Origin: CAZFRF01 sp964540925
GTDB taxonomy: Bacteria > Patescibacteriota > Microgenomatia > Levybacterales > UBA12049
Length of the DNA stretch: 64,000 nucleotides
NCBI GenBank assembly: GCA_964540925.1
Contig: CAZIOR010000001.1
Location: forward strand, 1 to 64,000
Reading direction: 5' to 3'
Of this stretch, positions 15,280-23,742 are shown piece by piece (the stretch's first letter is position 1; every line of letters starts with the position of its first letter). The notes below the pieces were generated by a model. That model ran no database searches and was not told the DNA's origin. It saw only the letters and a list, made by a program, of their open reading frames with translations. Position numbers and translations under genes: made by a program.

Positions 15280-15504
15280 TTACTTTATTCTATTTGCTCT
15301 AATTTTTTTAGCTAGTAAGTCAGCTGTTTTTAAAAAATCTTCTTCATTAACATGTAATCTAAATCTTGCTCTAACCCCAAAATTTTGTATAGGTACGTTA
15401 TTAAATGTATCTTCAGTAATTACAGAATATATTCCAGCTTCTTCTAAGATTTTTTTGCCAAGTTCTGCTTTTTCTCTTGTGTTAAATATTCTTATGCAAA
15501 GCAT
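15280..15504 (-). CDS. DUF2007-like small protein
   Basis: This 74-aa protein resembles the DUF2007 / putative signal-transducing domain: a ferredoxin-like pattern with KAELGKKILEEAGIYSVITE (residues 12-31) and VRARFRLHVNEEDFLKTADL (44-63). Such domains occur beside membrane or regulatory proteins and have no assigned role. Its stop nearly meets that of the GH99-like gene (convergent). It lies 3 nt after the M50 protease gene, so the two may be co-transcribed. Confidence 0.55.
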   Translation of the reverse strand: MLCIRIFNTREKAELGKKILEEAGIYSVITEDTFNNVPIQNFGVRARFRLHVNEEDFLKTADLLAKKIRANRIK

Positions 15505-15507
15505 TGT

Positions 15508-16155
15508 TTAAAGTCCTAGGAGATTTAAGGTAAATAAAATTAAATTTCCCATAATACTGGAAAGAGAGAATCCTGCAATTGGGAACATTAAAAGGAAAAA
15601 GATTATAAAAATTCCAAATTGGCCAATCGCTAAATATTGATTAGCTTCTTTTTCCGGTAAAATAAGTGCAAATACTTTGGAGCCGTCTAATGGAGGAATT
15701 GGTAATAAATTAAAAATAAAAAGAGCAATATTAATTTGTACTGCTTGAAAAATAACTTGCAAAACTATTGTTCCGTTTTGACCTAATATTTGCAAAATAA
15801 GTCCTGCGGAAAATTTTATAATCATTGCTCCAATTACAGCAATTAAAAGATTAGTTGCTGGTCCCGCTAAAGACACTAAAGCAGAATCTTTTCTACCGTC
15901 TCTCAAATTGAAAGGATCAATAATAACTGGTTTTGCGCCACCAATAATAACAGGCGAATGACCGATGAAAAGAAGTAGAGGTAAGAGAAGTGTCATTACG
16001 GGATCAATATGTGGTTTTGGATTTAGTGTAAGCCTACCCATAAGCCTAGCTGTAGGGTCACCTAAGCGCTCTGCAACGAGTCCGTGAGCTATTTCATGTA
16101 AGATTACACTATAAATTAAAATAACCAGTGAGGCAGCGATAAAGAGAAGTTCCAT
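15508..16155 (-). CDS. M50-family site-2-type membrane metalloprotease
   Basis: This 215-aa integral membrane protein is a small S2P-like zinc protease. HEIAH lies at residues 20-24 in the first helix and the second zinc motif NLLPIPPLDGSKVF lies near 145-158. There is no PDZ domain, unlike RseP at 63306. A longer reading frame begins at 16203, but the start at 16155 (MELLFIAASL) follows a good promoter (TTGCTA-N17-TATAAT, plus 16166-16194) by 10 nt and is preferred. Its substrate is unknown. Confidence 0.88.
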   Translation of the reverse strand: MELLFIAASLVILIYSVILHEIAHGLVAERLGDPTARLMGRLTLNPKPHIDPVMTLLLPLLLFIGHSPVIIGGAKPVIIDPFNLRDGRKDSALVSLAGPATNLLIAVIGAMIIKFSAGLILQILGQNGTIVLQVIFQAVQINIALFIFNLLPIPPLDGSKVFALILPEKEANQYLAIGQFGIFIIFFLLMFPIAGFSLSSIMGNLILFTLNLLGL

Positions 16156-16165
16156 TGTAGTTAGT

Positions 16166-16194
16166 ATTATAAAATTTTGAGTATAATTTAGCAA
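16166..16194 (-). promoter_or_regulatory. Promoter of the M50 protease gene
   Basis: On the minus strand TTGCTA (plus 16189-16194) and TATAAT (plus 16166-16171) are 17 bp apart, giving a leader of only a few nucleotides. Confidence 0.6.
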
Positions 16195-16206
16195 ATAACT
16201 CACTCG

Positions 16207-16235
16207 TTGAAATATGAGCGTGTTTTAGATATAAT
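16207..16235 (+). promoter_or_regulatory. rpmB promoter (leaderless arrangement)
   Basis: TTGAAA at 16207-16212 and perfect TATAAT at 16230-16235, spacer 17 bp. The ATG of rpmB is 6 nt after the -10, with no room for a Shine-Dalgarno. Confidence 0.75.
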
Positions 16236-16241
16236 TAGTGA

Positions 16242-16484
16242 ATGGCAAAAGGTAATAAATGCGATAATTGCGGAAAAGGCATTATGTACGGACATAATGT
16301 TTCTCATGCAAAAAACAGAACAAGAAAGATTTTTAAACCAAACTTGCATACAGCAAGAGTGGTTGTAAATGGTGTTTCTAAAACCTTAAGGCTTTGTACA
16401 AAATGCCAAAGAATTTTTAAAGGAAGAGTTACTAGAAAATCTAAGGTAGAAGAAGTTGTTGCCCAGCCAGTAGTTGCCGCTTAA
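16242..16484 (+). CDS. rpmB: 50S ribosomal protein L28
   Basis: This 80-aa protein is L28 of the zinc-ribbon type: CDNCGKG near residue 7 and CTKCQRIFKG near 52, with GHNVSHAKNRTRKIFKPNL between. The C-terminus carries a short extra acidic/Ala-rich tail. It is monocistronic and convergent with the methyltransferase gene, overlapping its end by 4 nt. Confidence 0.95.
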   Translation: MAKGNKCDNCGKGIMYGHNVSHAKNRTRKIFKPNLHTARVVVNGVSKTLRLCTKCQRIFKGRVTRKSKVEEVVAQPVVAA

Positions 16485-16882
16485 GTTTTTAAATTTTTTT
16501 CCTCAAATCTTGCTCTAATAATTAATACAGGTAAAACTATTATCGTGTAAAAAGAAAGTCCTAAAAAAGAATTATTTGCTATACTTATTCCAATCAATGT
16601 AGCAGATATTCCAATATACATTGGATGATTAAAATATTTATATAATCCTATTTTTACCTTTTTATTTTTCTGTGGTAAGACGCCAAATGATTTACCCAAA
16701 TTTATATATGTTGTAATCCAGATAATTACACCCAAAATAGCAACAATAATTCCGACAATATTAAGCAGTGAATAATTTAATTTTTCTCTAAAAAAAGCGA
16801 GATAAATATTTATTAAATATAATGAGGGAATCAAAACAGTTAAATAAAAAGATAAAGCTAGTTTCCAAATATTGTTATGCAT
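16481..16882 (-). CDS. Isoprenylcysteine/phospholipid methyltransferase-family membrane protein
   Basis: This 133-aa protein has four hydrophobic helices and the signature GLYKYFNHPMYIGI near residue 79, matching the ICMT/PEMT superfamily (S-adenosylmethionine-dependent membrane methyltransferases). Length suits the minimal bacterial form. EEKNL at the C-terminus corresponds to the conserved E-E motif. Substrate may be a lipid or other small hydrophobic molecule. It overlaps fmt by 8 nt. Confidence 0.75.
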   Translation of the reverse strand: MHNNIWKLALSFYLTVLIPSLYLINIYLAFFREKLNYSLLNIVGIIVAILGVIIWITTYINLGKSFGVLPQKNKKVKIGLYKYFNHPMYIGISATLIGISIANNSFLGLSFYTIIVLPVLIIRARFEEKNLKT

Positions 16883-17711
16883 TTTCTAGGAGTTTTCTTA
16901 AATGTAAATTAGCGTCAGGATAGCCATTTAAAAAATCTTTATATGTCATTTCTTTTTTGCCTTCTACTTGAATTTTGTTATCAGGTAAAAATTTAATTAT
17001 TTTTTCTGAATTTTTATTTACATTAGTTTTTGTCCAAACACCTGGCCAAGGATAGAAAGCTTTAGCTAGCGTGTTTAATTTTTGAAAATCTGAAAACTCA
17101 TTAAGGTTTATAAAGCCATCGTTTTTAGTAAAGGTTTTAGTAAAGGTTGCTTCATTATGATTTTGCTCAGAAAGGGTAAGTGATCCATCTAGGTATAAAG
17201 TCAATTTTTCAGTTAATAGTTTGGCACCTAATTTAAATAATTCTGTCAAAAGAGTAACTGTAGTGTCTGTAGGTTTTATTTCGTATTCTTCTTGAGCAAG
17301 AATTGGTCCATGATCAACTTGTTCATCTAGTTTAATAACCGTTACGCCAGTTCTCAATTGATTAGAAAGTAACGTGCTTTGTACAGGAGTTGGTCCTCTG
17401 AAGTTGGGTAGAAGAGAAGGGTGAATATTCAAAACACCATGTTTAAAATGATTTAAAACTGGATTTGAAATTATTATTCCAAAATCTGCAACAATACCTA
17501 AATCTAGATTTGATAAATTTAATATTTCTTTTTCTAATTCAGCTTTTGTTTTTACACTAATAAATTTAATATTGTTTTCTGAGCAAAATTTAATTACAGG
17601 ATCTGTTGAGTTTACCTCAGTTGTAAAAATTAAATCTAAACTATAATTTTCTTTAAGAGTAGAGATGATTGGTAATACGTAGCGTGATGCGCCAAAAAAA
17701 ATGACTTTCAT
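16875..17711 (-). CDS. fmt: Methionyl-tRNA formyltransferase
   Basis: This 278-aa enzyme formylates initiator Met-tRNA. The catalytic N-x-H is in VLNIHPSLLPNFRG near residue 95, and the catalytic Asp is in EQVDHGPIL near 132. The C-terminal tRNA-binding domain is short (family about 310 aa), with FYPWPGVWT near 224. It directly follows def, the usual partner, with no intergenic gap. Confidence 0.92.
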   Translation of the reverse strand: MKVIFFGASRYVLPIISTLKENYSLDLIFTTEVNSTDPVIKFCSENNIKFISVKTKAELEKEILNLSNLDLGIVADFGIIISNPVLNHFKHGVLNIHPSLLPNFRGPTPVQSTLLSNQLRTGVTVIKLDEQVDHGPILAQEEYEIKPTDTTVTLLTELFKLGAKLLTEKLTLYLDGSLTLSEQNHNEATFTKTFTKNDGFINLNEFSDFQKLNTLAKAFYPWPGVWTKTNVNKNSEKIIKFLPDNKIQVEGKKEMTYKDFLNGYPDANLHLRKLLENA

Positions 17712-18254
17712 TTATATTTTTATTTCCTCAAAAACATCATAACCTTTTTCATCTTTTTCACTTTTATACAATGTTCCTTTTTGTTCCAAGACTCTTTTTG
17801 GAAACAGAATTCCTTCTAAGTGGTCAACTTCGTGTTGAACTATAGTGGCCATAAATCCTTTAAAAACTTTAGTGCGTTTTATACCTTTTTCATCTTGATA
17901 TTCAAGAGTAACTTCAGGATATCTCGCAACTTGTCCCCAAATATCTTTTAAGGATAAACAGCCTTCTAATTTTTTATGTTTTTCTTTCTTTTTGGTTTTA
18001 GGAAAAGGTGCGTAGCTAAGAATTTTAGGATTAACATAAACAGTAATTTTAGATTTTAAAGTTGGTTTTGCAATAAAAATTTGTAATGATTTGCCAATTT
18101 GAGGAGCAGCAAGGCCAACGCCAATAGGATCACTTGCAGATTCTAGGGCAATACCCATTTCTTCAATTAATCTTTTGAAAGCGCCATCAAATTTGGTTAC
18201 AACTTCTGCTTTTTTTGATAAAACCTCGCTTGGAGCATTTAATATTTCTAACAT
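17712..18254 (-). CDS. def: Peptide deformylase
   Basis: This 180-aa metalloenzyme removes the N-formyl group from nascent proteins. All three motifs are visible: GVGLAAPQIG near residue 44, EGCLSL near 97 with the metal-binding Cys, and QHEVDHLEG near 138 with the two His ligands and catalytic Glu. A Lys-rich insertion (KTKKKEKHKK) precedes motif II. It abuts fmt. Confidence 0.96.
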   Translation of the reverse strand: MLEILNAPSEVLSKKAEVVTKFDGAFKRLIEEMGIALESASDPIGVGLAAPQIGKSLQIFIAKPTLKSKITVYVNPKILSYAPFPKTKKKEKHKKLEGCLSLKDIWGQVARYPEVTLEYQDEKGIKRTKVFKGFMATIVQHEVDHLEGILFPKRVLEQKGTLYKSEKDEKGYDVFEEIKI

Positions 18255-18274
18255 ATTAAGTTAGTATTATATCA

Positions 18275-20788
18275 TTATTTACCGCTAGTCCATGTTTTGA
18301 GGGCCGTTTCTAGTTGTTCGTTGGTGCCAAATTTTTTGATAGTTAAGTTAATTTCATCAATAGCCATCTGTGCATATTTTTCATCAACCACTTTTCCATT
18401 TTTATCTAATGCTTTTTGATGATAAAAGACTGCTAAGGCATAATATGCATTAGAGTAATCGTCTTTTAATTTAATAGTATTTTTAAGTTCTGCAATTGCT
18501 TTATCCAAATCACCAGTTTGTCCATATAAAACTCCTAAATTGTAGCTTACGTCTGGATCAAGTGGGGCAAGTACTTTTGCTTTTTTAATTGCATCAAGCG
18601 TTAATGGTAAGTAGCTTTGATCAACTTGTGAAAGAGTATAGTAGAGTCTAATTCTGCTTTTTGCAAAAACTGTATTGTTTGGGTGTTCTGATGCCAATCT
18701 ATTACTATTGTCAATTGCAGTTTGAATTAATCCCTTTGCAGTTTGTAAATTTTGTTCATTTGGTTGTTGTTGATTTTGATAAATTAAGGTTGCGCCAACT
18801 ACAGCATTGTTAACTGCAAATTCATCTCTAAAGATTGGTTCGCTTGGTCTTAAATTTACAGCTTGTTGTAATAGTCCATATGCTCTTTGGAAATCTCCAG
18901 CTTTATCTAAATTCATTCCATAATAATAATATCTGTCGGCTTGCCAGAATCTGGCTAGAACAATAATTAAATAAACTGCTAAAACCCCAGCAATTATTAG
19001 CGCGCCTTTTTGTGGTCCACTGGTTGAATAGACAATTTTATCTGATTTAACATTTTTAATTAAAGAAAAGCCAATGGTTTTTTCAAAATTAAGACTATTG
19101 CTAAGAATAAGGATAAAGGCTGGAATTAAGAAGAATAAAATACTAATAATGACAACTGAAAAACCTAACATATTAGTTATGAGTATTCCTAAATATCCAA
19201 CTATTAATGAATATATAAGTAGGTTAGTTGGGCTTGCTGTTTTTAAGTTTTTCCAAATAAACCTTAAACTTAAAAACAGCACTGAGCAAATCATTATAAG
19301 GTAGGTAACTATTCCAACTGTTCCAGTAGTGGCTAAGTAATTTAAGAATTCATTGTGTGCTTTGTTGTATAAATAGTTCCATTCAGAGGTAGTATTGTGA
19401 GCAACTGGTTTATATTTATAAAATGCAAAGGCATAGGTTTCAACCCCAGATCCAAAGACTGGATAATTTTTCCAAATATCTAAGGCTCCTTCCCAAACAA
19501 AGTACCTGATGATTCTTGAATCAGTTCCGCCTAATTCACCACGGCTGACTGGAGGTGGAGTAGCGGTTTCTGTTTTTTTAGCTTCTGCCTTTTTTGCTTC
19601 TTGAACAGTTGTCTTAGGAACGAAGAATCTGCCATGAATACCTTTCCAAGTTAAAATATCAAACTGAGAAAATGGCTGACCATTTAAAAAAGTAATAACA
19701 GCAAAGACTCCGATAATAACAACTGCGAACTTAAAATCTAAATTGAATTTTTTCGCCTTTAATTTTGGTCTTACAAAAACCCAGAAGTAATATGCAAACA
19801 AAAGTACAAGTCCAAACCAGCCAGCCAGTATTGCTGATCTAGATATTGTGTAAAGAAGCATTAAATAGAAAGAGCCAATTAGTGCTAAAAGAAAGCCTGA
19901 AAAAATTAAATGATAATTTTTAAAAATATTTGCTTTTTTGAAAAGTTCTTTTCCGTGTACAAAATTTAATAAAATAGCAATTGATATAGGCATCAGAGCA
20001 ACCAAATAAGCTGCTAGCCAGTCTGGTTGACCAAGAGTAGAGAAAAGTCTAATTTTAGGCTGAAAATCTGCTGTCCAGCAAGAAACATCTAGGCTTCCCC
20101 TAAACAAAAGACACGTTGGGTCAAATCCAAAATGCGAAGGTAGTCCCCAGATTACTACTATAACAGCGCTCGTAAAGATTGCATAAAATGATCTTTTTAA
20201 AATTCCACTAGGTGCAGCTCTCATAAAAATAGCAAAAGAGGTAATAGCGCCTGCTAAAGCTAAGCTCATTTGAACTGGGAAGAAGGTTGAGCTAATGCTT
20301 TTGGTAAATAGTGACGAAAGAATATTTCCAGCAAAAAATACCACAATTCCTAAAACAAATAGGCCAATCTGAGTTGATTTGATTGGATTTTCCTTTTCTT
20401 CTTCTGATCCAAAGTCTTTATAATTAGATACAAAAGCATAATATAAAAATACATAAGAAAAAAGTGAAAGAAGTCCACCATTAAATCTTGAATAATAACC
20501 CCATAAAGATACATGTGGATCAAGTGAAAAAATTGTTGATAAAATTTGTGATCCTACAAATAAAGCAATTGGAATATCAAGTGGAGTTCTTTGAATTCTA
20601 ATTCCCTTTTTAATAATTGCTTTAAAAATCCAAGCAGTAGCAATAATAATGGTGATTATAAAAGTAATCCACATTTTATTAAATTCAAAAAGTTCTGAGG
20701 TGTCGCCAGTTAATGCAAGAGGTACTAAAAAGAAAAGTAGATAAAAGGAGTATTCAATTGCTTTATTTAAAATATTTAATAATTTCAT
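18275..20788 (-). CDS. O-antigen ligase/polymerase-like membrane protein with TPR tail
   Basis: This 837-aa protein has about twelve hydrophobic helices over residues 1-600, with a large extracellular loop near 390-480 containing GSGVETYAFAFYKYKP and NKAHNEFLNYLATTG. That is the Wzy_C/WaaL signature for enzymes transferring lipid-linked glycans. Residues 640-837 form tetratricopeptide-like repeats (YYYYGMNLDKAGDFQRAYGL, VSYNLGVLYGQTGDLDKAIA, NAYYALAVFYHQKALD). This layout is frequent in Patescibacteria and may glycosylate surface proteins or assemble a polysaccharide. Acceptor unknown. Confidence 0.85.
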   Translation of the reverse strand: MKLLNILNKAIEYSFYLLFFLVPLALTGDTSELFEFNKMWITFIITIIIATAWIFKAIIKKGIRIQRTPLDIPIALFVGSQILSTIFSLDPHVSLWGYYSRFNGGLLSLFSYVFLYYAFVSNYKDFGSEEEKENPIKSTQIGLFVLGIVVFFAGNILSSLFTKSISSTFFPVQMSLALAGAITSFAIFMRAAPSGILKRSFYAIFTSAVIVVIWGLPSHFGFDPTCLLFRGSLDVSCWTADFQPKIRLFSTLGQPDWLAAYLVALMPISIAILLNFVHGKELFKKANIFKNYHLIFSGFLLALIGSFYLMLLYTISRSAILAGWFGLVLLFAYYFWVFVRPKLKAKKFNLDFKFAVVIIGVFAVITFLNGQPFSQFDILTWKGIHGRFFVPKTTVQEAKKAEAKKTETATPPPVSRGELGGTDSRIIRYFVWEGALDIWKNYPVFGSGVETYAFAFYKYKPVAHNTTSEWNYLYNKAHNEFLNYLATTGTVGIVTYLIMICSVLFLSLRFIWKNLKTASPTNLLIYSLIVGYLGILITNMLGFSVVIISILFFLIPAFILILSNSLNFEKTIGFSLIKNVKSDKIVYSTSGPQKGALIIAGVLAVYLIIVLARFWQADRYYYYGMNLDKAGDFQRAYGLLQQAVNLRPSEPIFRDEFAVNNAVVGATLIYQNQQQPNEQNLQTAKGLIQTAIDNSNRLASEHPNNTVFAKSRIRLYYTLSQVDQSYLPLTLDAIKKAKVLAPLDPDVSYNLGVLYGQTGDLDKAIAELKNTIKLKDDYSNAYYALAVFYHQKALDKNGKVVDEKYAQMAIDEINLTIKKFGTNEQLETALKTWTSGK

Positions 20789-20845
20789 GTAAAACCGATT
20801 AAAAACTATCCTAACATATGGAAAAATTTCTTACAAGATAGATGA

Positions 20846-21337
20846 TTACCAAATTTTCCACCAAGGTTTTTTAGGAGCAGGTTGTTCTGGTGTTGGTGTT
20901 TCTGCAGCAGCTTGCATATTTTGCTCAGGGGTTGGCACATATGCCATTCCCATAGGGTTTGTAGGGTTTGTTAGATCTTCTCCCATTCCTGTGATCATGT
21001 TTGCACCAGCCATATTTCTTACTGCTTCTGCTGGTTGAGTTTGAGCAGCCATTTGACCAAGTTCAGCTGCACTATAAGGTTGAGTTGGAGCATCTGGATC
21101 AACAGAGGGATCTCTAAATGGTTCAGTAGACAATATTGGCTGTGGTCCTGCTGCTGGTGCACTATCAGGTGTTGCTTTTGGCATTCCAAACATTGCTGCT
21201 GTTCTATCTGCGCTACCCATTGGTCCAACTGGAGCTTGTCTAGCAAATTCTTGTCTTGCTTGAGTTACTCCGTCAGGTTGAGGCTTTGGTTCTGGTGCTG
21301 GAGCTGCTCCTGGAACTGGTTCGGTTGGCAATGTCAT
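20846..21337 (-). CDS. Hypothetical Pro/Ala/Gln-rich protein
   Basis: This 163-aa protein is low-complexity, rich in Pro, Ala, Gln, Thr and Met, and ends in KKPWWKIW, an aromatic-basic tail that could touch the membrane. No domain is recognised and no membrane helix or signal peptide is seen. It lies between the O-antigen-ligase-like gene and mreB, divergent from the latter. Composition suggests a disordered protein. Confidence 0.55.
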   Translation of the reverse strand: MTLPTEPVPGAAPAPEPKPQPDGVTQARQEFARQAPVGPMGSADRTAAMFGMPKATPDSAPAAGPQPILSTEPFRDPSVDPDAPTQPYSAAELGQMAAQTQPAEAVRNMAGANMITGMGEDLTNPTNPMGMAYVPTPEQNMQAAAETPTPEQPAPKKPWWKIW

Positions 21338-21380
21338 AGAAACACTATGCCAAGATTCTTTTATTTTGTCAAGTTTACGA

Positions 21381-21409
21381 TTGATTTATAGCAAGCTTTG
21401 AGCTATATT
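21381..21409 (+). promoter_or_regulatory. mreBCD-mrdA promoter (leaderless arrangement)
   Basis: TTGATT at 21381-21386 and TATATT at 21404-21409 have a 17-bp spacer. The mreB ATG starts 7 nt after the -10. Confidence 0.7.
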
Positions 21410-21416
21410 CATAATC

Positions 21417-22502
21417 ATGTTTGACAAATTTTTTTCCCTTTTCTCTCACGATATAGGAATTGACCTCGGAACCGCAAATACGCTTGTCTTTGTTAGGAAT
21501 AAAGGAATAGTAATAAGGGAGCCATCAGTTGTTGCGATGCATAAAAAATCTAAAAAAGTCATTGCGATTGGAACTGAGGCTAAAAAAATGATTGGTAAAA
21601 CCCCTGCATCAATTGTAACAGTTAGGCCTTTAAGAGGAGGGGTAATTGCAGATTTTGATGCAACGCTTGCTATGATTTCACATTATATTGCCCAGGTTCA
21701 TGAGATAGGTAGTCCCATTCCAACAGCATTTTACAGACCTCGTGTTGTAATTGGTATTCCTTCAGCAGTAACAGAAGTTGAAAGAAGAGCGGTTTGGGAA
21801 GCTGCCTTATCAGCTGGAGCAAGAAGCGCATATTTAATTGAAGAACCAATGGCATCAGCTATTGGTGAAAATGTTTCAGTTTTTTCACCTCATGGAGTTA
21901 TGGTTGTCGATATCGGTGGGGGAACAACTGAAATTGCAGTTATTTCCTTAGGTGGAATAGTTGTTGGAAAATCTTTAAGAGTTGCAGGAGACGAAATGGA
22001 TAACGCGATAGTGCATTATATAAGGCTTAGACATGGACTTTTAATTGGAGAAAGAACTGCTGAGGAATTAAAAATAAATATTGGTAGTGCATTTGCTAAA
22101 AATTCAGTTAAAAAAACCGGGGATAAAGATCAAGGAAAAGAGGAAAGGGTAGCAATTATTAGGGGAAGAGATATTGAAACTGGTCTTCCAAAAAGCTTAA
22201 GAATTACAGAGGTTGAAGTTAGAGAAGCGCTCTCGCCAGTTTTAACCCAAATAATTGATTCAATAGCAGATATATTAGAAGAATCACCTCCAGAACTCAC
22301 ATCAGATATTTTAGAACATGGAGTTTTATTAACTGGAGGCGGATCTCAGCTTGCTGGTTTTGATCATTTAATTGTCGAGAGAACACATATTCCAGTAATA
22401 CGTAGTAACGATCCATTAACGTCAGTTGTTAGAGGTACTGGAAAAGTTTTGGAAGACGATAAGCTACTTAATAGAGTAAAAGTTATTGGTGGTTTAAGCT
22501 AG
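21417..22502 (+). CDS. mreB: Rod-shape-determining protein MreB (second paralogue)
   Basis: This 361-aa actin homologue heads the elongasome cluster mreB-mreC-mreD-mrdA. IDLGTANTLVF near residue 15, DIGGGTTEIAV near 168 and LTGGGSQLAGF near 303 form the nucleotide pocket. An N-terminal amphipathic start (FDKFFSLFSH) likely anchors filaments to the membrane. It has an extra charged loop near residues 235-247 relative to the copy at 24. Being in the mre cluster, it is the likely primary MreB. Confidence 0.97.
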   Translation: MFDKFFSLFSHDIGIDLGTANTLVFVRNKGIVIREPSVVAMHKKSKKVIAIGTEAKKMIGKTPASIVTVRPLRGGVIADFDATLAMISHYIAQVHEIGSPIPTAFYRPRVVIGIPSAVTEVERRAVWEAALSAGARSAYLIEEPMASAIGENVSVFSPHGVMVVDIGGGTTEIAVISLGGIVVGKSLRVAGDEMDNAIVHYIRLRHGLLIGERTAEELKINIGSAFAKNSVKKTGDKDQGKEERVAIIRGRDIETGLPKSLRITEVEVREALSPVLTQIIDSIADILEESPPELTSDILEHGVLLTGGGSQLAGFDHLIVERTHIPVIRSNDPLTSVVRGTGKVLEDDKLLNRVKVIGGLS

Positions 22503-22504
22503 GC

Positions 22505-22533
22505 TTGCTCCTTGGAATTAAAAAGGCTAAAAT
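22505..22533 (+). promoter_or_regulatory. Possible mreC promoter
   Basis: TTGCTC at 22505-22510 and TAAAAT at 22528-22533 have a 17-bp spacer and the ATG follows after 6 nt. The -35 match is partial, and mreC may also be read through from mreB. Confidence 0.45.
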
Positions 22534-22539
22534 TAGAAA

Positions 22540-23322
22540 ATGCAAAGAAGACAAAGCTGGTTATATATATTTTTGTTCTTTTTACTTATTACAGTTTTTG
22601 TATTTTTTATTTTTAAAACTCCATTATTAAATCCAGTTAAATCATTAACGCAAAATATTTTTTTTCCAATTAGTTCTGCAATCCACAATATACTTAAAAT
22701 AGATGATAAGCCAAAACAAAATTCTGAAGAAAAAACATTAGATTTGTCTAAGAGCTTAATTGATCAAAAAAAACTAGAAGCAGACAATAAGGCATTGAGA
22801 GATCAATTTGAAACAACTTTTGTAAATCCTTCTAATTTAATTCCAGCTACCATAGTTGGGTCACCAGCTTTTATTCCAGGAGTAACTTTTCCAGAAAATT
22901 TGATTGTGCAAAAAGGAGAAGTAGATGGTGTTAAAAAAGGGCAATTAGTAATTTATAAAGATAATTTGGTAGGAAAAGTAACTGAAGTATCTGGTAATTA
23001 TTCTAAAATTACTCTTTTAACAAATCAAGCTTTTTCATTAACAGCGCAGACTGTTTTAACAAATGCAATTGGAGTAGCTAAGGGACAAGGTAGTGGCGAA
23101 GTTATGTTAGACAATGTTGTTTTATCAGATGCTTTAAATGTTGGAGATTTAGTTAAAACCAAAGGCGACTTAAATATTAAAGGCGAAGGAGTTTCTCCAA
23201 ATTTAATTTTAGGAAAAATAATTTCAATTAATAAAAACCCGAGTTCTTTGTTTCAAACAGCAAAAGTTAAAACATTGCTTGATTTTTCTCATCTGTCCAC
23301 TGTTTTTATAATTAAAAATTAA
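22540..23322 (+). CDS. mreC: Rod-shape-determining protein MreC
   Basis: This 260-aa protein has an N-terminal membrane anchor (residues 7-26), a coiled-coil segment near 60-90 (KKLEADNKALRDQFETTF) and the MreC beta-barrel domain with VQKGEVDGVKKGQLVI near 125 and KITLLTNQAFSLTAQT near 160. MreC links MreB with penicillin-binding protein 2. It precedes mreD by no gap. Confidence 0.92.
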   Translation: MQRRQSWLYIFLFFLLITVFVFFIFKTPLLNPVKSLTQNIFFPISSAIHNILKIDDKPKQNSEEKTLDLSKSLIDQKKLEADNKALRDQFETTFVNPSNLIPATIVGSPAFIPGVTFPENLIVQKGEVDGVKKGQLVIYKDNLVGKVTEVSGNYSKITLLTNQAFSLTAQTVLTNAIGVAKGQGSGEVMLDNVVLSDALNVGDLVKTKGDLNIKGEGVSPNLILGKIISINKNPSSLFQTAKVKTLLDFSHLSTVFIIKN

Positions 23323-23742
23323 ATGAAATATTTGCCAATTTTTATATTTATTGTTTCATTACTTTTGGAGTGTTTTGTTATAAATATTCCATTAGTTTTA
23401 GTAAGCTTAATTGCTTTGACTGTAATTAAAAAAAATTATCAAATGTTTTTTGCAGGATTTATATTAGGAATTTTTTTAGATATTCTAAGTTTTAGAACAG
23501 TTGGAGTTTCAAGTTTATTTTTTATAACTTTTATATTTTTAATTCTCTTATATGAAAAGAAATTTGAAATCACAACAAATTATTTTGTAATTTTAGCTTC
23601 ATTTGTAGGATCCTTTGCTTTTATTTTTATTAATCATTTACATAACTTATTTTTAAGTTCAGTAATTAGTGTTTTTTTAGGTCTTATGCTTTTTAATATT
23701 TATAAAAAAATTTTTATAGTTAAAAAGGAGGAGAATGGTTAA
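23323..23742 (+). CDS. mreD: Rod-shape-determining protein MreD
   Basis: This 139-aa protein is almost wholly hydrophobic, with four or five helices, and fits MreD by position between mreC and mrdA and by length. GFILGIFLDILSF near residue 46 matches the family G-x-x-x-D segment. It overlaps mrdA by 8 nt and carries the strong Shine-Dalgarno (AAGGAGGAG) for that gene inside its end. Confidence 0.8.
   Translation: MKYLPIFIFIVSLLLECFVINIPLVLVSLIALTVIKKNYQMFFAGFILGIFLDILSFRTVGVSSLFFITFIFLILLYEKKFEITTNYFVILASFVGSFAFIFINHLHNLFLSSVISVFLGLMLFNIYKKIFIVKKEENG

Noticed and set aside
20846..21391. Opposite-strand ORF rich in Trp, Cys and Ser at 21035-21391
   Set aside because: It is the complement of the Pro/Gln-rich protein gene, and its composition is an artefact of that repeat-like sequence.
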